Below are positions 25,810-34,601 of a stretch of DNA of 63,156 nt, piece by piece. The stretch is from Phycisphaerae bacterium (GTDB lineage: Bacteria; Planctomycetota; Phycisphaerae; Phycisphaerales; UBA1924), in NCBI GenBank assembly GCA_016794925.1, contig JAEUIW010000019.1, positions 1-63,156 of the forward strand. The letters run 5' to 3'. Positions within the stretch are counted from its first letter, which is position 1. The number at the start of each line of letters is the position of its first letter. The notes below the pieces were generated by a model that was not told where the DNA came from, did not search any database, and saw nothing but the letters and a program-made list of their open reading frames with translations. The position numbers were made by a program, and so were the translations under genes.

Positions 25810-26778
25810 CTATTTCTTGCGGGCGAGCGACTCCCGGGCGAGGAGGGCCGCGCCGAGCAGGCCCGCGTTGTCCATGAGCGCGGTGGCGACAACCTCGACG
25901 TTCTTGGCGCGATGGGGGAACGCCTCGGCGAGGACGACCTTGCGGACCTTGCTGGCGAGCATCTCCCCCATGGCCTCGGTGAGCCCGCCGCCGAGCACCA
26001 CGCGGGGGAGCGAGAGCAGCGTCACGATGCCGGCGATGGCCGTTCCGAGCATCTCCGCGGCGTTGTCCACGACCCTTCGCGTGAGTTCGTCGCCCTTCTC
26101 GTACGCCTCGGCGATGAACTTGGCGCGGATCTCTTCGAGGTTCCCCTCGGTCAACTCGGTGAGCATGGAGGGGTTGTTGGCGCGGATGAGCCGCTTGAGG
26201 CGGTCGGCGATGGCGGTGCGGGAGCAGTTGTGCTCGACGGAACGCGAGCCGGGCGGGTTGCCGGGGAAGAGGATCATGTGGCCGGCCTCGCCGGCTGTGA
26301 GGTTGGCGCCCTGGTAGAGCTGGTGGTTCAGGATCAGCCCGCCGCCGATGCCGGTGCCGATCCAGATGGCGAGCAGGTCCCCCACTCCGCGTCCCGCGCC
26401 CAATTTCCACTCGCCGTACGCGGCGACGTTGACGTCGTTCTCGACCATGACGGGAAGGCCGAGGCGCCGGGCGAGCAGCTCGCCGAGATTGACGCCGTTC
26501 CAGCGGAGGTTGGGGGCCTCGATGACGATGCCGTTGATCGGGTCGATCGCCCCCGGGGCCCCGATGCCGACGCCCGCGAGTTCCTTGGGATCGACCTCGG
26601 CCTTGCGGCAGGCCTTCTCGATGCACGCCACGATGCGGTCGAGGATGGGGTTGAGCCCCTCGATCGCCAGGGTCTTGTCCTTGGCGCGGCCGAGCAGCTC
26701 GTTCTTCTCGTTGACCACCCCCACCTGCATGTTGGTGCCGCCGAGGTCGATGCCGATGACGGAAGAGGGCTTGGGCAT
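25810..26778 (-). CDS. ROK-family sugar kinase (glucokinase-like)
   Basis: 322 residues. ATP-binding VIGIDLGGTNMQVGVV at the N-terminus, GVGIGAPGAID, sugar-binding MVENDVNVAAYGEWKLGAG with WIGTGIGGGLIL, and EAGHMIL with the catalytic Glu-His. The zinc-binding CxCGxxGCxE motif normally following it is missing: the sequence there is FPGNPPGSRSVEHNCS. It still has the right length and is likely to phosphorylate glucose or a related sugar. ATG 26778 lies 9 nt after AGAAGGA. It follows ispE on the same strand with a 134-nt gap. Confidence 0.85.
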   Translation of the reverse strand: MPKPSSVIGIDLGGTNMQVGVVNEKNELLGRAKDKTLAIEGLNPILDRIVACIEKACRKAEVDPKELAGVGIGAPGAIDPINGIVIEAPNLRWNGVNLGELLARRLGLPVMVENDVNVAAYGEWKLGAGRGVGDLLAIWIGTGIGGGLILNHQLYQGANLTAGEAGHMILFPGNPPGSRSVEHNCSRTAIADRLKRLIRANNPSMLTELTEGNLEEIRAKFIAEAYEKGDELTRRVVDNAAEMLGTAIAGIVTLLSLPRVVLGGGLTEAMGEMLASKVRKVVLAEAFPHRAKNVEVVATALMDNAGLLGAALLARESLARKK

Positions 26779-26912
26779 GGGTGGGCGTCCTTCTCTTGGC
26801 GGCGCGGCGCCCGGGCGTGAGCGGCTGCGTCCGCCGCGCCCGGCGACGGGACAAGCGTACCACGGCGCGCGGGCCGCGGGCGAGCGCCAGCGCAACCGTG
26901 ACGGCGGCGGTT

Positions 26913-27899
26913 CTATTCCCGCATGCAGGCCGGCACCGGCACGAGATCGGGCACGGAGGAGCGGATGCGCTCGGCCGACTCCCGCGCCCATCTCTGGCCG
27001 GCGCCGGCTTCGCCTGTTCCCCTCCGACCCTCCCGCGTTTCTGCCGGCAACGCAAAGAGCGTGCTCCCGCTGCCGGTCACGAGCACGGGGACCCCGAGCA
27101 CGGCGGCGGCGCGACGGCGCAGGTCGGGCAGCTCGGGCGCGACCGTTTCGGCCGGCGCGGCGAGGTCGTTGAAGAGCGAGCCGGAGTCGATCGACCCCTC
27201 GGCCCGTGCGCGTTCCGCGAGACGCGCGATCCGCTCGGCGTCGAGCGCGCGCGGCCCGAGCCGGTCGTACGCCTTGTACACCGCGCCCGTGGGGCATCCG
27301 AACGGGGGCAGGAGGAGAAGGAGCGGGGCTCCCGATCCGGTCGGCGGCGCGAGCCGCGTGATCGCGTCGCCCAGGCCGGCCACGAGCGCCGGGCGGCAGG
27401 GCTCGCGCGCGGGGCCGCCGCGCGGATCGAGCTTGTCGATGAAGAACGGGATGTCACTGCCGAGCGCGAACGCAAGCGCCCGCAACTCCGGAGCGCCGAG
27501 CCCGAGCTGGAACAGGGCGTTCAGCCCGACGAGCGCCGCGGCGGCATCGGACGAGCCTCCGCCGAGTCCGCCGCCGACGGGCGTGCGTTTGCACAGCACG
27601 AGCCGCGCCGGGAGGGCGCGACCGATGTGCGATTCGAGCCGTCGCAGGGCGCGGAGCGTGAGGTCCGACTCGGCGTCCCAGTCGAAGGGAGCGGGCTTGG
27701 GCGCATCGGCGGCCCAGGCACGTTCGAGCACGGGCGCGCAGCCGTCGGGCAGGCGTTCGATGCGGAGCGCGTCGTGCAGGTCAAGCGGGACCATCCATGA
27801 GGCGATGGGGTGATAGCCGCGCCCGTCCGGAGGGCCGACGGACAGGGCGAGATTGACTTTGGCATGGGCGCGGAGCGAGATCGTGGGGCGCGGCGTCAT
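26913..27899 (-). CDS. ispE: 4-diphosphocytidyl-2-C-methyl-D-erythritol kinase
   Basis: GHMP kinase of the MEP pathway that phosphorylates CDP-methylerythritol on the way to isoprenoids; cytoplasmic. 328 residues. LRAHAKVNLALSVGPPDGRGYHPI is the N-terminal substrate motif, PVGGGLGGGSSDAAAALVGLN the ATP loop, SDIPFFI carries the catalytic Asp, and VLVTGSGSTLFAL the third GHMP motif. Slightly longer than the usual ~290 because of a C-terminal extension. ATG 27899 lacks a ribosome site; TACCAT lies 10 nt upstream (27910-27915). Confidence 0.93.
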   Translation of the reverse strand: MTPRPTISLRAHAKVNLALSVGPPDGRGYHPIASWMVPLDLHDALRIERLPDGCAPVLERAWAADAPKPAPFDWDAESDLTLRALRRLESHIGRALPARLVLCKRTPVGGGLGGGSSDAAAALVGLNALFQLGLGAPELRALAFALGSDIPFFIDKLDPRGGPAREPCRPALVAGLGDAITRLAPPTGSGAPLLLLLPPFGCPTGAVYKAYDRLGPRALDAERIARLAERARAEGSIDSGSLFNDLAAPAETVAPELPDLRRRAAAVLGVPVLVTGSGSTLFALPAETREGRRGTGEAGAGQRWARESAERIRSSVPDLVPVPACMRE

Positions 27900-28017
27900 C
27901 CGTTGCGTGATGGTAGTGGCGGCCGGGCGGCCCGGTGCGAATCCCGCGGCGGCTCCATAGCATGGACCGCACGGGTTGGGGGACCCGTCGCGACGCGCGA
28001 ATCGAAAGGGAGAGGCC

Positions 28018-29175
28018 ATGAAGGTGCGGGACATCACGGCGGCCATGGAACGGATCGCCCCGCCGGCGCTGGCCGAGGGGTGGGACAACGTCGGCCTGCT
28101 CGCGGGAGATCCGGACGCGGAGTGCGCGCCACGGGTGGTGCTGTGCATCGACCTCGGCGCCGGCGTGGCGGCGGACGCGGTGGCGCGCGGCGCGGGGTGC
28201 GTGATCGCGTATCACCCGCCCATCTTCGCGCCGATCAAGCGTCTGGTGGCGGACACGCCCTCGCGCCGGGCGCTGCTGGACCTGCTGCGCGCGGGGATCG
28301 CGGTGCACAGCCCGCACACGGCGCTCGACGGGGCCGAGGGCGGGATGACCGACTGGCTGGCGGACGCGGTGCTCGAGCCGAGCGTGATCCGGACGGCGGG
28401 GAACAAAGGGGGCGGGGGTGCGGACCGTCGGGCGCTGTCGCCCCACCCGGTCGCGCGCGAATCGGAGGAGCTGAAGATCGTGACGTTTGTCCCGAGCGAC
28501 CGGGTGGACGCGGTGCGACAGGGCCTGGCCACCGCGGGCGCGGGGCGCATCGGCGCGTACGACCTGTGCTCGTTCGCGCACCCGGGGACCGGGACCTTCC
28601 GCGGGAACGAGACCTCCAACCCCGCCGTGGGAACACCGGGGATGTTCGAGCGCGTGGACGAGACTCGGATCGAGATGGTCTGCTCGCGCGCCGGGCTGGC
28701 GCTGGCCCTGGAAACGCTGCGGACATTCCATCCGTACGAGGAGCCGGCGATCGACGTGTACGCGCTCGAACCGCGACCGCTCCGTTCGGCAGGGTCGGGC
28801 CGTCGGCTCACCCTGGATCACCCCGCGCGTCCCTCGGAGCTTGCGGCACGGGTGAAGCGTTTCCTGGGAGTGGACTCGGTCGCGCTGGCGACGGTCTCGG
28901 ACCGGCCGGTCAGCCGCGTGGGCGTGTGCCCGGGCGCGGGCGGGGCCCTGGTGGCCGCGGCGCGCCGGGAAGGGTGCGAGCTGTTCCTGACGGGCGAGAT
29001 GAAGCACCACGAGATCCGCGCGGCGCTGGACACGGGGGTGTCGCTGATCCTCGGCGGCCACACGAACACGGAGCGGCCGTACCTGCCGAGGCTTGCGGCG
29101 CGACTGCACGACCTGCTCCCGGGAGCGGAGGTCGTGGTCAGCGACGCGGATTCGGAGCCGACCCGGCGCGTGTGA
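28018..29175 (+). CDS. NIF3/DUF34-family metal-binding protein
   Basis: 385 residues. NIF3-like proteins form toroidal hexamers with a dinuclear metal site; some act as GTP cyclohydrolase-like or nucleotide hydrolases, but the role is unsettled. Visible: WDNVGLLAGDP at the N-terminus, VIAYHPPIFAPIKR with a ligand His, GIAVHSPHTALD with two more, and GGHTNTERPYLPRL near the C-terminus. The middle NIF3 insert domain is present (KIVTFVPSDRVDAVRQGLA to FHPYEEPAIDVYAL), giving the long form. ATG 28018 follows AAAGGGAGAGG. Divergent from ispE. Confidence 0.88.
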   Translation: MKVRDITAAMERIAPPALAEGWDNVGLLAGDPDAECAPRVVLCIDLGAGVAADAVARGAGCVIAYHPPIFAPIKRLVADTPSRRALLDLLRAGIAVHSPHTALDGAEGGMTDWLADAVLEPSVIRTAGNKGGGGADRRALSPHPVARESEELKIVTFVPSDRVDAVRQGLATAGAGRIGAYDLCSFAHPGTGTFRGNETSNPAVGTPGMFERVDETRIEMVCSRAGLALALETLRTFHPYEEPAIDVYALEPRPLRSAGSGRRLTLDHPARPSELAARVKRFLGVDSVALATVSDRPVSRVGVCPGAGGALVAAARREGCELFLTGEMKHHEIRAALDTGVSLILGGHTNTERPYLPRLAARLHDLLPGAEVVVSDADSEPTRRV

Positions 29176-29185
29176 GGCCCGGCGG

Positions 29186-29647
29186 CTACCGGCGCAACGC
29201 CACCTGGCCCGCGCCGGAGAAGCTCGCGCTGGGACGACGCAGGCCCGTGTCGAAGAGCACCTCCGCCAGTTCTCCGGGCGTGAGGTACTCAACGGACCCG
29301 GTGATGGCGAACCGCGCATCGCTCGCGGCGGGCAGGTCCGCGGCACGGACCACGGCCGGCAGCGTGAATCGCTGCTCGCCCTTTCGGCGGAGCGTGGCCT
29401 CGGCGCTCCGGACGCCGCGGAAGACGGGCTTGCCGTCGAGCGAGACGTCGTAGCGCACCGCCCGCAGCGGCAGGGCCACCTCGTTGGGGTTGATCCCGCT
29501 GATGTCGAACGAGAGCACGAGGGCCTCGTCGGTGCGCTCGCGCACGCTCGCGCCGGCGACCGAGAGCGAGGGGTCCGAGTACGAGGAGCAGCCGCCGGCG
29601 GCCGCGAGCGCCGCCGCCACGACGATCGATTGGGATTGACGCTTCAC
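29186..29647 (-). CDS. LEA type 2 (WHy-domain) lipoprotein
   Basis: 153 residues. Lipobox AAAGGC near residue 20 marks a lipoprotein. The body matches bacterial LEA2/WHy proteins: LVLSFDISGINPNEVALPLRAVRYDVSLDGKPVFRG, then a second strand set ending VEYLTPGELAEVL. Such proteins are linked to desiccation or stress and to envelope maintenance. The start is a GTG at 29647; TATGCT lies 6 nt before it with no ribosome site. Ends 10 nt from the convergent NIF3 gene. Confidence 0.75.
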   Translation of the reverse strand: MKRQSQSIVVAAALAAAGGCSSYSDPSLSVAGASVRERTDEALVLSFDISGINPNEVALPLRAVRYDVSLDGKPVFRGVRSAEATLRRKGEQRFTLPAVVRAADLPAASDARFAITGSVEYLTPGELAEVLFDTGLRRPSASFSGAGQVALRR

Positions 29648-29653
29648 GCCCGG

Positions 29654-29659
29654 AGCATA
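29654..29659 (-). promoter_or_regulatory. leaderless-type -10 hexamer of the LEA2 gene
   Basis: Minus strand TATGCT, CCGGGC, then GTG (29647). Confidence 0.45.
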
Positions 29660-29686
29660 CCCGGCCGCGGCGGGCTCGGCGCACCC

Positions 29687-30118
29687 TCAGCGCACGTCGG
29701 GGATCCGGACCCAGCGCTCGCCGGAGGACTCCGCCACCTCGTGCATGACCGGCTCGACCTGGGTCATGCGTTCGGCGAACGACGACCAGTGCAACGAAAG
29801 GGCCGAGAGCACGAGGCAACAGATCCAGGCCGCGGCCTCGCCCGCACGCGTGCGCCGGACCGCGAGCAGGATGGTGCAGGTCAGGCCGACGAGCAGGCCT
29901 TTCCAGGCCATGAGCATCCAGGGCTCGTGACGCTGCATGATGAACCGCGCCAGGGGGTTGCCCTCCGCCATGCCCGATCCGGAAGCGAACAGGAGCGTGA
30001 GCTGCAGATCCGCAACGCTCATGACGAGGATCGCCGCCACCAGGATCGAGACGCGCAGACTGCGACCGATTGGACCCCGCCGGCACGCCGATACGAATAG
30101 GACTTGGGGAGTCAACAT
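29687..30118 (-). CDS. small membrane protein, DUF5658-like
   Basis: 143 residues with three or four predicted helices: VSILVAAILVMSVADLQLTLLF, then WMLMAWKGLLVGLTCTILLAV and AAAWICCLVLSALSLHW. The pattern ADLQLTLLFASGSGMAEGNPLARF, a polar D and T in helix 1 followed by G-x-A-E-x-N-P, is the signature of DUF5658 membrane proteins. No function known. Start at 30118 is tentative since no ribosome site is seen. Divergent from the large PQQ-type gene. Confidence 0.6.
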   Translation of the reverse strand: MLTPQVLFVSACRRGPIGRSLRVSILVAAILVMSVADLQLTLLFASGSGMAEGNPLARFIMQRHEPWMLMAWKGLLVGLTCTILLAVRRTRAGEAAAWICCLVLSALSLHWSSFAERMTQVEPVMHEVAESSGERWVRIPDVR

Positions 30119-30192
30119 GGCACGCTCGCTCGTTCCCTTCGTTTCGACCAACGGCCGCGTTGCGGCAATCCGCGATCGCCGTGATGCACCAC

Positions 30193-30198
30193 TACACT
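30193..30198 (+). promoter_or_regulatory. candidate -10 of the PQQ-propeller gene
   Basis: TACACT, 48 nt before the GTG at 30246; leader of about 40 nt including GAGGAG. Confidence 0.3.
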
Positions 30199-30245
30199 CC
30201 GGGTTATTCCGGTCGTTGTGTTCTCGGGCACGAGGAGCCAGCGCG

Positions 30246-33200
30246 GTGGGCGAACGCGAGTTATCCGACCCCCTTGCGCAGCGCCGGCGATCGTCCCGCG
30301 GGGCCGGGCTCGCGTGGCTCATCTCGGCGTGCGTCGCGGTGATCCCGGGCCTCGCGTGCCCGTCGGGGGCGCAGCAGACCAACCCGGTGTTCGTCGACGA
30401 TTCACCCGGCGCGGCCGAGGCGCTGCAGCGCGCCCGCGAACAGGTTGCCGGCGGGAACCTCGTCGAGGCCGCGCGGGTGCTGCAGAAACTGCTCGACGAG
30501 GAACCCGACCGACTCGTGAGCGTCGCGGGTGATGCCGACCTGTTCGAGAGCGTGCGGGCACGGGTGCATCGCGAGCTGCTGGGAAATCCGGAGCTGCTGG
30601 CTCGCTACCGGCAAGCCCAGGTGGCCCGGGCGCAGCGCGAGCTGGCCGAGGGTCGCGCGGGGGATGTCGAACGGTCACGCCTGCTCACGCCCTCGGGGCT
30701 TGAGGCGGCGCGCCGGATCGCGCGCGAGCACCTGGAGGCCGGCCGGTTCGAGGCCGCACGTCTCACGCTCGATTCCGTGAATCCGCACCCTGATCGCGCG
30801 GGGGACGCGGGCGGCGCCGGCCGCCGCGCGGCGGAGCTGGCCCGCCAGCTCAGCGCCTACTTGCCGCGGGAAGACGTGCGGACAATGGCGGCGCGTTGGG
30901 CGTTGGAAGCGGGCCTGGACGGCGACGCGCCGGAACCGATCGCGTGGCCGGAGGCGGCGCAGCGCGTGGGTCTCTCGACGATGGATCCCCCGGCGCGAGC
31001 GGAGGTGCGCGCGGCGTCGGGCAAGCCTCTCGTCTCGGCAACCTACGCCTCGCCCGATTCAATCGAGAGCATGCAGATGGAGCGCCAGTTCGGCGGCGGT
31101 CCCGGGGGGCCGGGCGGCGCGCCGACCGCCCGCGTGTCGCCGATGGGCCGTTACCTGCGCGTGTTCCCGTCGGCGCTGGGGGATCGGGTGGTCGTGTCGG
31201 ACGGCCGTTTCGTCACCTGCCTCGATCGCTTCACACTGGCCCGGCTATGGATGACGGACACCGGACCCGTCACCGGGAGCGCGACCCCTCCCGACGAGGT
31301 CCTGGCCCGGCGGCGGCTGCGGGGCTTCGCGTCCAGCGGCGACGGGGACATCGCGAGCCCCACGCTGCTGGGTGACACGGTGCTCGTCGCGGTCGCGGGC
31401 CCCGACGCGGACCCCAGCTCCCGCGAGAACACCGACACGGTTGCGGCCCTGCGACTGGCCACCGGCGAGATCCGATGGCGGGTGGCGCTCGACCAGATCG
31501 ACGACTCGTTGCGCGAGTCATTGGTGCGCGGACCGATCATGATCGATCGTGAGGGGGGACCGGCCTCGGGCGTAGCGGTCGCCGCGGCGCGCAAGTCGGC
31601 CCAGGATCAGCGGCTGGTGGCGTTGCAGCTGGTCGGGTTCGACGTCGCGACGGGCCGGGTGCTGTGGCGCCGACCCATTGGCAGCGCCGGGGCGCTGCCG
31701 TTCATCCAGGCGGGCGCCGGCGCCGACGCGGGCGTCGTCAGCCGCGGCGTGGCCTACCGGGGCGACCGGCTGGGCGTGATCGCCGCCGTCGAAGCCTGGA
31801 CGGGCCGGCCGTGCTGGGTGCGTCGCGTCGCCACGCCCGGAGTGGACTCGCCCGTCACCGCGCACACGTGGGAGGCGCAGTCGCCGGTCGTCACCGGCGC
31901 CCGGGTGCTGACCCTCTCGGCCGATGGAAAGGACATCCTCGCGCTGGATCGGGGCACGGGCCGCGTCGTGGCCCAGCGCACGGCCGATCGGCTCGGCTCG
32001 CCCAGCTACCTGCTCTCGTGCGGCGATCGGCTGGTCGGGGTCGGGCAGGACCGGCTGGCGTTGACGGACCTGGACACGTTCGATGCCGCGCCCGTGCGGC
32101 TGTCGCGCCGCTTCGCCGGGGCCGGCATCCGCGGGCGCGTGGTGGCCCTGTCCGATCGTCTGCTCGTGCCCATCAGCGAGGGTGTGGCGATCGTTGACGT
32201 CGCGGAGCCCGACGCGGAGCGGCCCCCGGTGGCGTTGGAACAGGCGGGCAACGTGCTGCCGCTGGGTGAGCAGCTGGTGATCGTGGACGACGCCCGCGTG
32301 CACAGCTTCATCACCTGGGAGATGGCCCGCACCATCCTCGGTGATCGGATGCAACGCGACGCCCGCGACCCCACCCCCGCCGTGGTGTTCCTCGACCTGG
32401 CGCACCGCGCCGGGCAGCCCGATCTCCTGCTGGGCGCGGCGGACGCCGCGCTCGACTCCATCGCGCTCGACCCGAGCAACGTACGCAACCTCAACCAACG
32501 CCGGAGGCTCTTCGAGGTGCTGCGGTCAATCGCCGCGGCATCGCTCGACGCCCCCGCGGGGCGGGCCGACGGGCGACTCGACGGCGACGTGCTGAGGAAC
32601 CTGGTCGACCGGATGGAGCGCGCGGCCCGCACGCCCGGCGACCGCGCCGCGCACCTGCTGGCGCGGGGATCGGTGCTCGAACGGGAATCGTCGTTCGCCG
32701 CGGCGGCGGCCTCGTACCAGCTCGTGCTCGACGCGGAGGACCTGGCTTCGTCGACGTGGCGGGGCGGGGACGTGACCGTGCGCGCGGAGATCGAGGCCAC
32801 GCGCCGGATCCGTTCGCTGATCGAGATCCACGGACGAACGGTGTACGCCGAGAGCGACGCCGCCGCCGCGCGTGCGCTGGCCGGGCTGCCCGCGAACGCG
32901 GACACGGCGAGCGTCGAGCCGCTCACTCGCCGTCACGGCGCATCGGCCGCTGCGCCCTCGCTCTGGATGCGCCTGGCGGAAGCCCGCGACCGTGCCGGCG
33001 AGGGGCGGGGCGCGCTGCACGCGATGGAGAACGCGCTCGCCGCCGCGGAATCACTTCCCGACGATCCCTCGGTGCCGCTGGGTGCGATCGCGGGGCGGCT
33101 GGTGCTGCGGCTGCGCGACGAGGGCCTGCTGACAGCCGCGGCGTCGGTGCTGGCCCGGGTGCGCGAACGCCGCCCCGGGTTGGCGCTGCTCGGGTCGGAC

Positions 33201-34583
33201 GGAGCCCTCGACGGCGCGGCGCTCGCGGACGAGCTCCGCGGCCGCCTGGCCGCCGTGCGCCGGTGGCCCAGGATCGGGGCGCCGCAGTCCGAAGGGGCCC
33301 AGTCCCTGCCCGGCTGGACCATGCTGGCCCCGCTGGTCAGGGAAACCTGGCCCACGACGCCCAACTGCCTGGTCATGGAACGGGACGGCGAGATCGGCGT
33401 GTGGGGGCCCGCGGCGGGCGCGGACCAGGCGGGGCGAGAAACGGGCCCCCTGGTGCTGCGCTGGTCACGCCCCACCCGCGAGCGATCGGCGGAAGCGATC
33501 GCGGTGGATCGCGACACGGCGCTCATCTGCTCGGCGACCGAGAGCGGGCCCGTGGTCGAACGGATCGACCACCTTTCCCTCACCTGGCGCACGCCCCCTT
33601 TCGGCACGCTCTTCAAGGACGACGCGGCCGCAGAGCGACCCTCCGGGCGCGCGCCGGGCATGAGCGACCTCATCGTGACGCTCGACGAGCGCACGCTCGT
33701 GCTCGCGGATCGGGCGGGCCGCGCCGCGGCGTTCGACACGGCCACGGGACGCACGCTCTGGGCGTCAAAGTCCCCGATCGACCGCCTCGCCGACGCCCAC
33801 ACCGCCGGCGGTTTCGTCGCTCTTCTCGGGGACGGTCAGCCTCGCGGCGACACGGGCGGGGGCGGCGGGCCCGAGGCCCTCGCGTCGCAGCCGCTGATCG
33901 CCCTCCTCGACGCCCGCACCGGCCTGGTCGTGGCGCGCCTGCCCAGCCCGATCGGCTCGCTGCGGTGGGGGCGGCTCGTCAGCGGCGGCCCGCTGCTCGT
34001 CGGCGGCCAGAACGCCCTGGTGAGCTTCGATCCGCACACCGGCCGCGCGAACTGGACCGGCGACTCGGGCAACCTCGCGGCGACGCTCGGCGTCTGGACC
34101 ATCGGGGGCGACGCATTCGTGCTGGGCAACGACCGGTCGCTCATGATGCTCGACCTGACCACCGGCCGCACCCCGTCCGAGCCGCTGCTCACGCGCGGCC
34201 GCCTGACCGGCCCGACCGGCGTCGACGCCGCCGAGATCGCGCCGGACCGATTCGCGTTCATCTCGTCGCGGGGCATGTCGCTCTTCAACCCCGCGGGCGA
34301 GCTGGTCGGGCAGGACGCGATCGCCGCGGTCGAAGGCGTGATCTACTCGCGCCCCGTGGAGGGACGGATCCTGGCCCTCGATCTCACCCCCGCCGGCCCG
34401 GGGGAGGAAGGCCGGATGGTGTACACGCTGTACACCCTGGACGCTCGCTCGGGGATCATCGCGCGGGCCCAGCAACTGGAGCTCGCCGCGCCGCCGCGCC
34501 GCCTCGCCGCGCTCGACGGCCGCGTGGTGCTCACCACCGGGGCCAGCACGGTCTGCTTCCTCGCACCCGCCGATCCCCGCTGA
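30246..34583 (+). CDS. very large secreted PQQ-like beta-propeller repeat protein
   Basis: 1,445 residues. The N-terminal signal segment GLAWLISACVAVIPGLACPSGAQQ is followed by a helical tetratricopeptide-like region (AAEALQRAREQVAGGNLVEAARVLQKLLDEEP). Pyrroloquinoline-type propeller repeats follow in two blocks: about residues 300-720, with VAALRLATGEIRWRVAL and LVGFDVATGRVLWRRPIG, and 1080-1445, with AAAFDTATGRTLWASKS and LVSFDPHTGRANWTG. Between them is another helical block. BamB-like propellers form scaffolds, so a structural or sensory envelope role is plausible. The GTG at 30246 (8 nt after GAGGAG) is preferred; the open frame upstream to 29937 overlaps the divergent gene. Confidence 0.78.
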   Translation: MGERELSDPLAQRRRSSRGAGLAWLISACVAVIPGLACPSGAQQTNPVFVDDSPGAAEALQRAREQVAGGNLVEAARVLQKLLDEEPDRLVSVAGDADLFESVRARVHRELLGNPELLARYRQAQVARAQRELAEGRAGDVERSRLLTPSGLEAARRIAREHLEAGRFEAARLTLDSVNPHPDRAGDAGGAGRRAAELARQLSAYLPREDVRTMAARWALEAGLDGDAPEPIAWPEAAQRVGLSTMDPPARAEVRAASGKPLVSATYASPDSIESMQMERQFGGGPGGPGGAPTARVSPMGRYLRVFPSALGDRVVVSDGRFVTCLDRFTLARLWMTDTGPVTGSATPPDEVLARRRLRGFASSGDGDIASPTLLGDTVLVAVAGPDADPSSRENTDTVAALRLATGEIRWRVALDQIDDSLRESLVRGPIMIDREGGPASGVAVAAARKSAQDQRLVALQLVGFDVATGRVLWRRPIGSAGALPFIQAGAGADAGVVSRGVAYRGDRLGVIAAVEAWTGRPCWVRRVATPGVDSPVTAHTWEAQSPVVTGARVLTLSADGKDILALDRGTGRVVAQRTADRLGSPSYLLSCGDRLVGVGQDRLALTDLDTFDAAPVRLSRRFAGAGIRGRVVALSDRLLVPISEGVAIVDVAEPDAERPPVALEQAGNVLPLGEQLVIVDDARVHSFITWEMARTILGDRMQRDARDPTPAVVFLDLAHRAGQPDLLLGAADAALDSIALDPSNVRNLNQRRRLFEVLRSIAAASLDAPAGRADGRLDGDVLRNLVDRMERAARTPGDRAAHLLARGSVLERESSFAAAAASYQLVLDAEDLASSTWRGGDVTVRAEIEATRRIRSLIEIHGRTVYAESDAAAARALAGLPANADTASVEPLTRRHGASAAAPSLWMRLAEARDRAGEGRGALHAMENALAAAESLPDDPSVPLGAIAGRLVLRLRDEGLLTAAASVLARVRERRPGLALLGSDGALDGAALADELRGRLAAVRRWPRIGAPQSEGAQSLPGWTMLAPLVRETWPTTPNCLVMERDGEIGVWGPAAGADQAGRETGPLVLRWSRPTRERSAEAIAVDRDTALICSATESGPVVERIDHLSLTWRTPPFGTLFKDDAAAERPSGRAPGMSDLIVTLDERTLVLADRAGRAAAFDTATGRTLWASKSPIDRLADAHTAGGFVALLGDGQPRGDTGGGGGPEALASQPLIALLDARTGLVVARLPSPIGSLRWGRLVSGGPLLVGGQNALVSFDPHTGRANWTGDSGNLAATLGVWTIGGDAFVLGNDRSLMMLDLTTGRTPSEPLLTRGRLTGPTGVDAAEIAPDRFAFISSRGMSLFNPAGELVGQDAIAAVEGVIYSRPVEGRILALDLTPAGPGEEGRMVYTLYTLDARSGIIARAQQLELAAPPRRLAALDGRVVLTTGASTVCFLAPADPR

Positions 34584-34601
34584 GCGCCGCCCCGGAACGG
34601 A

